64,000 nt of DNA from Streptomyces albipurpureus (GTDB lineage: Bacteria; Actinomycetota; Actinomycetes; Streptomycetales; Streptomycetaceae), in NCBI RefSeq assembly GCF_023701525.1, contig NZ_JAMQAW010000036.1, positions 225,501 through 289,500 on the forward strand, given 5' to 3'. Positions 9,247 to 17,560 of the stretch are shown piece after piece. The first letter of the stretch is position 1. The number at the start of each line of letters is the position of its first letter. The notes under the pieces are model-generated. The model made no database searches and had not been told where the DNA came from. It worked only from the letters and a program-made list of their open reading frames with translations. The translations under genes were made by a program, and so were the position numbers.

Positions 9247-12014
9247 GCGGAACCTCCGATCAGGGTGAGGAACGCGTCCTCCAGGCGGCGATGGGGACCA
9301 ACGCCGGTGAGTGGCACGTCCAACCGGACGAGTTCGCCGATCATGTCGGTGGCGGTTGCTCCATCGAGCCGCACCAGCAGACCCTCCTCGACCCGGGCGG
9401 CCGACGCGATGCCCGGGAGCGTCCCGATCTTCTCGACGACCGGCTCGGACAGCGGGGCGGCGGTGGTGACGAGCAGGGTGTCGCTCTCGCCGGTGATCTC
9501 CGCGACCGGCCCGGCCTGCACCAGCCGGCCGCGATCCATCACGACCAGATGCGTACAGGACTGTTCGACCTCGGAGAGCAGGTGGCTGGAGACGATGACG
9601 GTTCGGCCACCGGCCGCGTACCGGATCATCACTTCCCGCATCTCGCGGATCTGCGGTGGGTCGAGTCCGTTCGTCGGCTCGTCGAGGATCAGTAGATCCG
9701 GCATCCCCAACATGGCCTGCGCGATGGCGAGCCGCTGCCGCATGCCCTGGGAGTAGGTGCGCACAGCGCGCGCGAGTGCGTCACCGAGGCCGGCGATCTC
9801 CAGGGCCTCTTCCAGGTGTGCGTCCTCGGCGGGGCGGCCGGTGGCCTGCCAGTACAGCTCCAGGTTGTCGCGGCCCGACAGATGCGGCAGGAAGCCCGCG
9901 CCCTCGACGAACGCACCGACTCGGGAGAGTACGGGTGCGCCCGGGCGAATGGCGTGCCCAAAGACCCGGATCTCGCCTTCATCGGGCCGGATGAGCCCCA
10001 TCAGCATCCGCAGGGTGGTGGTCTTGCCGGCGCCATTGGGGCCGAGGAGGCCCAGGACCTGCCCCTTCTCCACCCGGAAGGAGAGCTCTCGGACGGCGTA
10101 GCGATCGGTCGACTTGGCGTACCGCTTGCTCAGCCCGGTGATCTCCAGCGGTACGTCGGCGAGTACGGGGTCGGGCGCGGGGGCCACCGCCCTGCGGCGG
10201 GCGGTGAACAGCAGTGCCGCCGCGATGACCACGCCAGCGATCGGCAGCCCCCAGGTCCACCAGGGCAGTCCGGCGGCCTGGGTCTCCACGGCGGGCGCGG
10301 TGGGCACCGCCAGGGCGCTTGTGCCGCCGTCCGCGAGACCGACCGTGTAGGAGGCGGGAGTGGCAGGGGAGGCATAGCCGAGGTCGGTCGCGGAGAGGAC
10401 CAGGCGCAGTCGGTGTCCGGCGTCGACCTCGTGGTCCACGGCGGGCAGGGTCAGCTCCACTTCCATGCCCTGCCGGGCTTCATCGACCCGGACGGGGGCG
10501 ACGAGTTGGGAGGGAAGCACCTGCTGGCGGCCGTCGGGTCCGACGTCGTAGACCTTTCCGAAGAGGACGGCGCTGCCGGTGGAGGAGGCGACCTTGACGC
10601 GGACGGTGGGTGAGCCCGTGATCCGCAGCGAGTGCTGGAGGGGCTGGGATTCGAAGCGCGCGTGCTGACCGGGGAAGTCCAGGGAGAGTCCGACGCCGAA
10701 GGACGAGAACTGGCCGAGCCCGCCGCTGAGGCCGGGCACCGCGGAGATGGCGGGCGGACTGGCCCCCGCCGGGTTGGCGAAGGTCTGCTCCCGGCCGGTG
10801 AGCGCGATGGACCTGATTCCGTTCTCCAGGCCCGGATAGCGGTCGCCCGTCGCCCCGCGCAGCAGGGCCTGCCCATCGGTCGAGTCGACGCCGCCGGTGC
10901 GGCTGACCCGGAAGGCGGGCCCGGTGTCGGCGCCCTGGTCCTGCTGGAGGTGGCGATCGAACCAGGAGGTGATCCGTCCATGGAGACGGTCGGCTTCGCC
11001 GTCGCCGCCGTCATGGCCGCCCGAGATCCAGTCCACGGCGACCGGCGCGCCATTGGCACGGATCTGGCGGGCCATGGCGTCGGCGTGGGAGAGGGGGAAG
11101 AGCGAGTCAGACTGCCCTTGCATGATCAACGTCGGGACTTTGATGCGGTCGCCGACGGCGGAGGGGCTACGGCCTTCGAGGAGCCCTCGGGCGGCGGCGT
11201 CGGGTTGTCCTGCGACGGCGACCCGTTCGTACATCGCGCAGATCTCCGGCTGGAACCGTCCGCAGCCCGCCGGATTCAGTGGTGCCGTGCCGGTCCCTGG
11301 TGCGGCGGTGCCCCGGGAGCCCGTGGAGGGGCGGTCGCCGGGTGGCGTGTCGGCGGGCGGGTCGGACGGTGTCCGGGCGGGACCCAGTGCGCTGGCCGAG
11401 CCGGTGGAGAAGAAGATGCCGGCCCAGAGCTTCTTGAAGACCCCGTTGGGGAAGAGGGCGTCGGCAAGGTTCCAGTAGGTGATCGAGGGCGCGATGGCAT
11501 CGACCCGGCGATCGTGTCCGGCCGCCAGGAGCGAAACGGCACCGCCGTAGGAGGCACCGGTGACACCGACCCGCGGGTCGTCCTTGGCGTCCAGCCGGAC
11601 CTCGGGGCGCTTGGCCAGCCAGTCGATCAGCCGGGTGACGTCCTTGACCTCGAAGTCGGGGTCGTTGAGCCCGATCCGTCCGGTGGACTCACCGAAACCA
11701 CGCGCGGACCAGGTCAGTACGGCGTACCCGTCCCGGGCGAGTTTCTCGGCCTGGGTACGTACGTCGTCCTTGCTGCCGCCGAATCCATGCCCGAGGAGCA
11801 CGGCGGGTCGGCGGTCCTTGGTATTGCCCGCGGTGAAGTACGAGGTGTCGATCTTCGCCCCGGGCATGGTGTGCACCCGGTCCTCACGGCGCACGGTCGG
11901 GGCGCTGTCGTCGGCGACCGCGGTCCAGGTGCCCGCTCCGGCAAGGACGGCGAAGGCGGCGACGCCTGCGAGCCATCGGCCGCGCGGGCGGGGCCAGGGT
12001 AGTCGGATCTGCAT
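9243..12014 (-). CDS. S15/CocE-type hydrolase fused to ABC ATPase
   Basis: 923 aa from the ATG before QIRLPWPRP. Order: N-terminal signal or anchor (about 13-34); alpha/beta-hydrolase of the X-Pro dipeptidyl-peptidase/CocE type with nucleophile Ser155 in VTGASYGGAV, an acid candidate in QGQSDSLF and His in SGGHDGGDG; an X-Pro-DAP C-terminal beta domain; one membrane helix (WTWGLPIAGVVIAAALLF); then a complete ABC ATPase from about residue 620. The ATPase has Walker A (LGPNGAGKTTT), signature (YSQGMRQRLAI) and Walker B (LLILDEPTNG). The topology implies an extracytoplasmic hydrolase joined to a cytoplasmic motor. It is coupled to the permease by a 4 bp overlap. I infer hydrolase-linked export or processing; the substrate is unknown. 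Confidence 0.88.
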   Translation of the reverse strand: MQIRLPWPRPRGRWLAGVAAFAVLAGAGTWTAVADDSAPTVRREDRVHTMPGAKIDTSYFTAGNTKDRRPAVLLGHGFGGSKDDVRTQAEKLARDGYAVLTWSARGFGESTGRIGLNDPDFEVKDVTRLIDWLAKRPEVRLDAKDDPRVGVTGASYGGAVSLLAAGHDRRVDAIAPSITYWNLADALFPNGVFKKLWAGIFFSTGSASALGPARTPSDPPADTPPGDRPSTGSRGTAAPGTGTAPLNPAGCGRFQPEICAMYERVAVAGQPDAAARGLLEGRSPSAVGDRIKVPTLIMQGQSDSLFPLSHADAMARQIRANGAPVAVDWISGGHDGGDGEADRLHGRITSWFDRHLQQDQGADTGPAFRVSRTGGVDSTDGQALLRGATGDRYPGLENGIRSIALTGREQTFANPAGASPPAISAVPGLSGGLGQFSSFGVGLSLDFPGQHARFESQPLQHSLRITGSPTVRVKVASSTGSAVLFGKVYDVGPDGRQQVLPSQLVAPVRVDEARQGMEVELTLPAVDHEVDAGHRLRLVLSATDLGYASPATPASYTVGLADGGTSALAVPTAPAVETQAAGLPWWTWGLPIAGVVIAAALLFTARRRAVAPAPDPVLADVPLEITGLSKRYAKSTDRYAVRELSFRVEKGQVLGLLGPNGAGKTTTLRMLMGLIRPDEGEIRVFGHAIRPGAPVLSRVGAFVEGAGFLPHLSGRDNLELYWQATGRPAEDAHLEEALEIAGLGDALARAVRTYSQGMRQRLAIAQAMLGMPDLLILDEPTNGLDPPQIREMREVMIRYAAGGRTVIVSSHLLSEVEQSCTHLVVMDRGRLVQAGPVAEITGESDTLLVTTAAPLSEPVVEKIGTLPGIASAARVEEGLLVRLDGATATDMIGELVRLDVPLTGVGPHRRLEDAFLTLIGGSA

Positions 12015-12329
12015 GGTTGAAACCCTAAACGGAATAACTGTGAGCTCTCGGCTGCCGCCAGGGGGAGCGGACGGTCTCCCTGAGGAGTAGACGTCGGCAC
12101 GGCCGTACACCAGGCGCGGTATGCCCGACCCGGGGAGACATCAGGGGTGCCGGGTTCCGTGAAAGAGGTGACACGCCCTGGAGAAGCGGGCCGCCCGGGG
12201 CTGGGCACCGGACAGAGAGGGACGTGGAGGGCAGGCACGGGTGGTGGTGAGGCAGCGGTGCCCGCCGAGCCTCATGCCCCACGAGGCCCCCAGGGGGCTT
12301 CTTTATGGCGTTTATGGCGGGCTGGTGAG
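12015..12329. other. Intergenic region without a gene
   Basis: Promoter-side region of the hydrolase/ATPase operon and 3' flank of the PIN-domain gene. A small G/C hairpin followed by CTTCTTT lies near 12285-12304, pointing to the plus strand, with no plus-strand gene in front of it. Nothing else is supported. Confidence 0.5.
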
Positions 12330-12731
12330 TCAGAGAGGGATGATGCGGACCTGACTGCCGCAGAGTTTGGTCATGTCGTCGCTGTCGGACGTCAGCAGTG
12401 CGACTGGCTTCGGCTGGCGCAGCGCGACCTCCGCCACGGTGGCGTCGATGGCGTACTTGTGCCCGTGTAATCCTGCCTCTTTGAGAAGCTCCGCGGCTGC
12501 CTTCGCCGACTGTTCGGTGACCGGCTCCACCTTGATGCGCGACAGAGCCCAGTTCAGGCGTGGCATGTTGGTACGGGAGTGGCTGACTTCCACGATGGTG
12601 TTCGCCCCAATGACAAGATCGGCCCCCATCTCGTGGAACACCTGGAGCAGTGTGAGGAACTTACGGTCCCGCGCAACCCAGGCGGAGAGCCCCTGCGAGT
12701 CCAGGACGACGGTTTCGATGCGCTCGCTCAT
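12330..12731 (-). CDS. PIN-domain ribonuclease toxin (VapC-like)
   Basis: 133 aa. PIN-domain acidic positions are visible: VVLDSQGLSAWV (Asp about residue 10), the Glu in TIVEVSHS (about residue 48), YAIDATVAEVAL (Asp about 95) and LLTSDSDDM (Asp about 116). PIN toxins are metal-dependent RNases that cleave tRNA or other RNA and are neutralised by a partner antitoxin. Its ATG overlaps the stop of the RHH antitoxin gene by 4 bp, and the gene order antitoxin-toxin is the usual one. The length is normal and nothing suggests inactivation. Confidence 0.9.
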   Translation of the reverse strand: MSERIETVVLDSQGLSAWVARDRKFLTLLQVFHEMGADLVIGANTIVEVSHSRTNMPRLNWALSRIKVEPVTEQSAKAAAELLKEAGLHGHKYAIDATVAEVALRQPKPVALLTSDSDDMTKLCGSQVRIIPL

Positions 12732-12976
12732 GCGGCGTCCGCAGCCTTGGAGGGAGCAGCGGTACCGAAGATCTTCGAGCGGGCCTCGGCCAGCTCCTCG
12801 TCGGTGAAGCGTCCGTACTCTTCCTCATGACGCCGCAGGTCGTCCCCCAGTAGCTGGTGCCGGATCTGGCGGGCCACCGCTTCCGCCACGTAGCCGGAGA
12901 CGTTGTCCGTGAGCTTGCGAAGCTCCGCGACCTGGTCGCTGGGCAGCGTGACGGTGATGCGAGTCGTTGAGGACAT
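12728..12976 (-). CDS. Ribbon-helix-helix antitoxin (VapB-like)
   Basis: 82 aa. The N-terminal strand RITVTLPSDQVAELRKL followed by two helices is the CopG/RHH DNA-binding fold. The C-terminal half (EEEYGRFTDEELAEARSKIF) is acidic and helical, as expected for the toxin-wrapping segment. It is the first gene of the pair with the PIN toxin (4 bp overlap). A near-perfect palindrome lies just upstream of the start, so autoregulation is likely. Confidence 0.88.
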   Translation of the reverse strand: MSSTTRITVTLPSDQVAELRKLTDNVSGYVAEAVARQIRHQLLGDDLRRHEEEYGRFTDEELAEARSKIFGTAAPSKAADAA

Positions 12977-12983
12977 ACCGCAA

Positions 12984-12999
12984 GCATACTGGAGTATGC
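12984..12999. promoter_or_regulatory. Palindromic operator of the toxin-antitoxin pair
   Basis: GCATACTGGAGTATGC: 7 bp arms with a 2 bp centre, ending 8 bp upstream of the antitoxin start codon. This is the expected position and size for an RHH antitoxin-bound operator. Confidence 0.75.
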
Positions 13000-13187
13000 G
13001 CGTAGAGCAGGGTGATAGTCGTGATGCCCTGCGCAGTGCTGCGCAGGACGCTGTGCATCAGTAGGCAGCGCCAAGGTCGCCCGGACACACAGAGCAGGCG
13101 AGGGCGCGACGGGTGCGGTGAAGGGCGTCAGACCAGGCTTCTGCCAAGCACGCCAACGGAAGGCCAGCCCTTACCTCAGCCATTAGC

Positions 13188-13787
13188 TCATCTGGTTTCG
13201 CGGTATGCAGCATTGAAGGCCAAAGCCCGGGACGACCGCTCTGCCGGCAGCATTTCAGCTGCCGCGTCCAGCTCGTCGTCTTTCACCAGCGCGTGGACCT
13301 GGTGCGCCAGAGCGGTGATATCGCGGATCGAGACCGTCCACTCGTCCGTGTAACGGCGCGAGGCCTCGCCCGCCAGGCCCAGTTGGAGCGATCGATACGG
13401 CAGCGGCTGGAGGTGCGGATCGCGTTCGGGGTCCCACTGCACCCGGGCAAGGGACTGTTTCAGCTCGCGCTGCCACTCGGCACGGTGGGTGTGCGTCTGA
13501 CGGTCGTAGTGCGACAGACAGGAGTTGCGCAACGCCCAGTCAAAGCCCTCGCGGGTGATCTCCACGGCGAGCACCGTCTCCTGGCCCGCCTTCAGGCCCC
13601 AGCCGCAGCGGTACATCATCCACAGGAAGGAAGGCTTGATCCATGTCATCCGCTCCCGCTTCCAGGCGGCAGGGAACCGGCCGTCGCGGGCTGCGGGGAG
13701 GCCGATCTCCGGGCGGTACGCCTGGTAGACGGTGATCGTCGAGTCGGTGTGGAGATCGCGGATGGCGCGCTGGGGTGTGTCCCGCAT
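13188..13787 (-). CDS. DUF4291 family protein
   Basis: 199 aa, matching the whole length of the DUF4291 family: YQAYRPEIGLPAA, the highly conserved RMTWIKPSFLWMMYRCGW, ITREGFDWAL, VQWDPERDPHLQPLPYRSLQ and the C-terminal RYTDEWTVSIRDITALA. The family has no established biochemical role that I can cite with confidence. The start ATG has no strong Shine-Dalgarno sequence; the frame continues upstream into the hairpin at 13811-13847 without another good start. It stands alone between the toxin-antitoxin pair and the mmsA terminator, consistent with a small accessory insertion. Confidence 0.85.
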   Translation of the reverse strand: MRDTPQRAIRDLHTDSTITVYQAYRPEIGLPAARDGRFPAAWKRERMTWIKPSFLWMMYRCGWGLKAGQETVLAVEITREGFDWALRNSCLSHYDRQTHTHRAEWQRELKQSLARVQWDPERDPHLQPLPYRSLQLGLAGEASRRYTDEWTVSIRDITALAHQVHALVKDDELDAAAEMLPAERSSRALAFNAAYRETR

Positions 13788-13810
13788 GAGGATCAGGGTG
13801 CGTGCGGAAG

Positions 13811-13847
13811 CGGGGTCGGAGCCAGTGGTTTTCTGGCTCCGACCCCG
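13811..13847 (-). terminator. Hairpin terminator downstream of mmsA
   Basis: Perfect 15 bp inverted repeat (13811-13825 and 13833-13847) around a 7 nt loop, 100 bp beyond the mmsA stop on the minus strand and just upstream of the DUF4291 gene. It would separate the inositol operon from the accessory block. Confidence 0.85.
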
Positions 13848-13946
13848 CGTTCGGAAGTGGTGTCAGCCGCTGGGTGGGAAGGGGCCTCGCGGGGTGCTGC
13901 TAGGAAGCGGCAGCCAGCGCGAGGACCGTCCGGCGTGTGGCTGGTG

Positions 13947-15449
13947 TCAGTGGTTCTGCGGGAAGCCGAGGTCCACACCGGTGGGGGTGTCAGCCGGGTC
14001 GGGCCAGCGGGTGGTGACGACCTTGCCGCGGGTGTAGAAGTGCACGCCGTCGTTGCCGTAGATGTGGTGGTCGCCGAAGAGCGAGTCCTTCCAACCGCCG
14101 AAGGAGTGGTAGCCGACGGGGACGGGGACCGGCACGTTCACGCCGACCATGCCGGCCTGGACCTCCAGCTGGAAGCGGCGGGCCGCGCCGCCGTCACGGG
14201 TGAAGACCGCGGTGCCGTTGCCGTACTGCGAGGCGTTGATGAGCGCCATGCCCTCTTCATAGGTCTCGGCGCGCAGGACGCAGAGCACCGGGCCGAAGAT
14301 CTCGTCGCGGTAGGCGTCGGAGTCGGTGGAGACCTTGTCCAGGAGGGAGATACCGATCCAGTGGCCGTCTTCGAAGCCGTCTACGGTGAAGCCGGTGCCG
14401 TCGAGCACGACCTCGGCGCCCTGGGCGGCGGCGCCGGTGACGTAGGAGGCCACCTTGTCGCGGTGGACCTTGGTGATCAGGGGGCCCATCTCGGACGTGG
14501 GGTCGGTGCCGGGGCCGATCTTGATCTTCTCGGCGCGCTCACGGATCTTCTCCACCAGCTCGTCGGCGATGGAGTCGAGGGCGACGACCGCGGAGATGGC
14601 CATGCAGCGCTCGCCTGCGGAGCCGTAGGCCGCGGAGACGGCGGCGTCGGCCGCCGCGTCCAGGTCGGCGTCGGGAAGGACCAGCATGTGGTTCTTCGCA
14701 CCGCCGAGTGCCTGGACACGCTTGCCGTTGGCGGATGCGGTGGTGTGGATGTAGCGGGCGATCGGCGTGGAGCCGACGAAGGACACGGCTGACACGTCCG
14801 GGTGCTCCAGCAGCGCGTCCACCGCGACCTTGTCACCGTGGACCACATTGAGCACACCGTCGGGGAGTCCGGCCTCGCTGGCCAGCTCGGCGAGGAGGTT
14901 GGCCGACGAGGGGTCCTTCTCGCTGGGCTTGAGGATGAAGGTGTTTCCACAGGCGATCGCCAGCGGGAACATCCACATCGGGACCATCGCCGGGAAGTTG
15001 AACGGGGTGATGCCGGCGACGACACCGAGCGGCTGCCGGATCGAGGCCACATCGATCCGGTTGGATACCTGGGTGGACAGCTCGCCCTTGATCTGGGTGG
15101 TGATGCCACAGGCCAGTTCGACGACCTCAAGACCGCGGGCGACCTCACCCAGCGCGTCGGAGTGGACCTTGCCGTGCTCGGCGGTGATCAGCGCGGCGAT
15201 GTCGTCGCGACGGGCGTCAAGCAGCGCGCGGTAGCGGAAGAGGATGGCGGTCCGCTGGGCGAGCGACGAGGTACCCCAGGTGGTGAAGGCCTCCTTGGCC
15301 GCGGCCACGGCGGCGCCGACCTCTTCGGTCGATGCCAGCGCCACCTCGGCGGTGACTGCGCCGGTCGCCGGGTCAGTCACCGGGCTCCAGTTACCGGACG
15401 CGCCCTCGACGGTCTTTCCACCGATCCAGTGGTGGATGTGCTTCGTCAT
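13947..15449 (-). CDS. mmsA: Methylmalonate-semialdehyde dehydrogenase (acylating)
   Basis: 500 aa CoA-acylating aldehyde dehydrogenase that converts malonate or methylmalonate semialdehyde to acetyl- or propionyl-CoA with NAD+. The start is the ATG before TKHIHHWIGGK, with AAGGAG eight bases upstream. Family marks are IRQPLGVVAGITPFNFPAMVP, the glycine loop FVGSTPIARYI, LGGAKNHMLVLPDADL and the catalytic cysteine in GERCMA (about residue 286), as in MmsA/IolA. It is the last gene of the minus-strand inositol operon, 43 bp after iolD, and handles the malonate semialdehyde released by the aldolase step. It may also serve valine catabolism. Confidence 0.95.
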   Translation of the reverse strand: MTKHIHHWIGGKTVEGASGNWSPVTDPATGAVTAEVALASTEEVGAAVAAAKEAFTTWGTSSLAQRTAILFRYRALLDARRDDIAALITAEHGKVHSDALGEVARGLEVVELACGITTQIKGELSTQVSNRIDVASIRQPLGVVAGITPFNFPAMVPMWMFPLAIACGNTFILKPSEKDPSSANLLAELASEAGLPDGVLNVVHGDKVAVDALLEHPDVSAVSFVGSTPIARYIHTTASANGKRVQALGGAKNHMLVLPDADLDAAADAAVSAAYGSAGERCMAISAVVALDSIADELVEKIRERAEKIKIGPGTDPTSEMGPLITKVHRDKVASYVTGAAAQGAEVVLDGTGFTVDGFEDGHWIGISLLDKVSTDSDAYRDEIFGPVLCVLRAETYEEGMALINASQYGNGTAVFTRDGGAARRFQLEVQAGMVGVNVPVPVPVGYHSFGGWKDSLFGDHHIYGNDGVHFYTRGKVVTTRWPDPADTPTGVDLGFPQNH

Positions 15450-15492
15450 GAGAAAGGCTCCTTCACAAATGCCGGCACGTCTCGGGGATGTC

Positions 15493-17487
15493 TCACAGCT
15501 GGCGGCGCCGCTCGGCGAAATGCCGCTCGTACTCCTCCCGGGCCTTGACCGCCGACGGCCGGGTCGCGATCTCTGCCACGGGAACATCCCACCACGCCTG
15601 TGCTGGCGGAGCGCTCGACACAGTGTCTGCCGTTTCGGTCTCGACATAGACACCTGTTGGAACGTCCGCGCCACGGGCGTCGATGAGGGCCTGCCGCAGG
15701 TCATCCACGGTCCTGGCGCGGATCATCCGTAGCCCGAGGGACTCGGCGTTGGCGGCGAGGTCGACGGGCAGTGGTGCGCCCGTGTACGTGCCGTCAGGGG
15801 CACGGTGTCGGTAGGCGGTGCCGAACCGTTCGCCGCCGACCGACTCGGAGAGCCCGCCGATCGACGCGTACCCGTGGTTCTGGAGGATCACCACCTTGAT
15901 GGGGATGCCCTCCTGAACGGCGGTGACGATCTCGGTGGGGTTCATCAGATAGGTGCCGTCGCCGACGAGCGCCCAGACCGGCCGACCGGGTGCCGCGAGA
16001 CAGACGCCGATGGCGGCGGGGATCTCATATCCCATGCAGGAGTAGCCGTACTCCACGTGGTACTGGTCCACGGACCGGGCGCGCCACAGTCTGTGGAGGT
16101 CCCCCGGGAGTGATCCGGCCGCGTTGATGACGATGTCGTCCTGGTCGACGAGGCTGTCGAGAACGCCGAGCACCTGGGTCTGGGTGGGTACGGCGTGCGG
16201 GTCCTCCGCGCGGAAGGCGGTGTCCACCCGCTGTTCCCAGCCCACCTTGGCCTCGCGGTACTCCCTCTCGTATGAGGGCTGGACCCGCACCGGCGATGAG
16301 GTGAGGCTGGTGAGTGCCTCTCGGGCGTCGGCGATGAGGGTGAGACCGGCCATCTTGTGGGCGTCGAACGAGGTGACATTGATGTTGAGGAACCGGACGG
16401 ACGGGTTCTGGAACAGCGTGGAGGACGCCGTGGTGAAGTCCGACCAGCGGGTACCCACACCGATCACCAGATCGGCGGTGCGGGCCAGCTCGGCCGCGAC
16501 GGCGGTTCCGGTGTGGCCGATACCGCCGATGTCAGCGGGGTGGTCGTACGGGAGTGAGCCCTTGCCGGCCTGGGTGGAGGCGACGGGAATGCCGGTGGCA
16601 TCGGCGAACGCTCCGAGCGCCGCTTCGGCCTCGCTGTGGTGGACACCGCCACCGACGACGACCAGCGGTCGCTGTGCGTCGGCCAGCGCACGGCGGGCCG
16701 ACGCCAGTGCCGCCCGGTCGGCACATGGACGGCCCACCCGCCAGTCGCGCTCGGCGAAGAACTCCTCGGGCCAGTCGTATGCCTCGACCTGTACGTCCTG
16801 AGGCAGCGCGAGGGTCACCGCCCCGGTCTCCGCCGGGTCCGCGAGGACCCGCATGGCCTGGAGCGCGGACGGGATCAGCGCTTCGGGGCGGGTGATGCGG
16901 TCGAAGAAGCGGGAGACCGGGCGCAGGGCGTCGTTGACCGACAGATCGCCCGCGTAGGGGACTTCGAGTTGTTGCAGTACGGGATCGGCCGGGCGGGTGG
17001 CGAAGGTGTCACCGGGCAGCAGCAGGACGGGCAGTCGGTTGATGGTGGCCAGCGCGGCGCCCGTGACGAGGTTGGTGGCGCCCGGACCGATGGACGTGGT
17101 GACCGCGTGCGCGGAGAGCCGGCGGGACTGGCGGGCATAGCCGACTGCCGCATGCACCATGGCCTGCTCGTTGCGGCCCTGGAAGTACGGCATGCACGAC
17201 GTGTACGGCGTATCGGGCCCGGTCGGGGTGTCCGTTCCGGGCAGGCGCCTGCCCGGGGGGCTGAGGGGGAACGGGCCGGTGCCGGACTCCAGCAGGGCCT
17301 GACCGATTCCGGCCACATTGCCGTGGCCAAAGATGCCCCAGGTGGCCGTGATCAGGCGTTGGCGATGCCCATCCCGCTCGGTGTACTGGCGGGTGAGGAA
17401 GGTGATGAGGGCTTGGGCGACGGTGAGCCGACGGGTAGCCACGCCTGAACTCTTCACTCCTGGCCTCCTCACGTCTGCCCCACTCAT
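15493..17487 (-). CDS. iolD: 3D-(3,5/4)-trihydroxycyclohexane-1,2-dione hydrolase
   Basis: 664 aa from the ATG at 17487. This ThDP-dependent enzyme opens the ring of diketo-inositol to 5-deoxyglucuronate. Seen: the N-terminal RLTVAQALITFLTRQYTERDG, the ThDP half-site IFGHGNVAGIGQAL, the MVHAAVGYARQS region, and the C-terminal ThDP/Mg motif from ALVGDGTYLMNP to LQNHGYASIGG. Start choice is ambiguous because the 5' end lies in a 15 bp minisatellite. GTG 17517 (overlapping the iolB stop), ATG 17487 and GTG 17457 are all in frame, each with GGAGG about 6 nt upstream; I chose the only ATG. Most IolD homologues begin close to the third site. Confidence 0.93.
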   Translation of the reverse strand: MSGADVRRPGVKSSGVATRRLTVAQALITFLTRQYTERDGHRQRLITATWGIFGHGNVAGIGQALLESGTGPFPLSPPGRRLPGTDTPTGPDTPYTSCMPYFQGRNEQAMVHAAVGYARQSRRLSAHAVTTSIGPGATNLVTGAALATINRLPVLLLPGDTFATRPADPVLQQLEVPYAGDLSVNDALRPVSRFFDRITRPEALIPSALQAMRVLADPAETGAVTLALPQDVQVEAYDWPEEFFAERDWRVGRPCADRAALASARRALADAQRPLVVVGGGVHHSEAEAALGAFADATGIPVASTQAGKGSLPYDHPADIGGIGHTGTAVAAELARTADLVIGVGTRWSDFTTASSTLFQNPSVRFLNINVTSFDAHKMAGLTLIADAREALTSLTSSPVRVQPSYEREYREAKVGWEQRVDTAFRAEDPHAVPTQTQVLGVLDSLVDQDDIVINAAGSLPGDLHRLWRARSVDQYHVEYGYSCMGYEIPAAIGVCLAAPGRPVWALVGDGTYLMNPTEIVTAVQEGIPIKVVILQNHGYASIGGLSESVGGERFGTAYRHRAPDGTYTGAPLPVDLAANAESLGLRMIRARTVDDLRQALIDARGADVPTGVYVETETADTVSSAPPAQAWWDVPVAEIATRPSAVKAREEYERHFAERRRQL

Positions 17488-17560
17488 GCCTGACCTCCTC
17501 AGGTCTGCCCCGCTCACGTCTGACCTCCCCACGTCTGACCTCCCCACTCCTGACCTCCTT
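17456..17560 (-). repeat. Seven 15 bp repeats, each carrying a Shine-Dalgarno/start module
   Basis: Units begin at 17456, 17471, 17486, 17501, 17516, 17531 and 17546. The minus-strand consensus is GAGGAGGTCAGACGT, and each unit junction can make GTG (or ATG in one unit). The period is five codons, so all starts stay in the iolD frame. The array encodes the C-terminal GGQTWGGQT of IolB and the N-terminal SGADLRRSG/SGADVRRPG of the longer IolD forms. The iolB stop lies at 17514-17516, inside the array. Confidence 0.9.

Noticed and set aside
10632..12002. 456-codon plus-strand frame
   Set aside because: Antisense of the hydrolase/ATPase fusion; composition is that of a shadow frame.
12285..12304. 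Small G/C hairpin followed by CTTCTTT on the plus strand
   Set aside because: No plus-strand gene precedes it, and the hairpin loop is only one base unless the stem is shortened; function not supportable.
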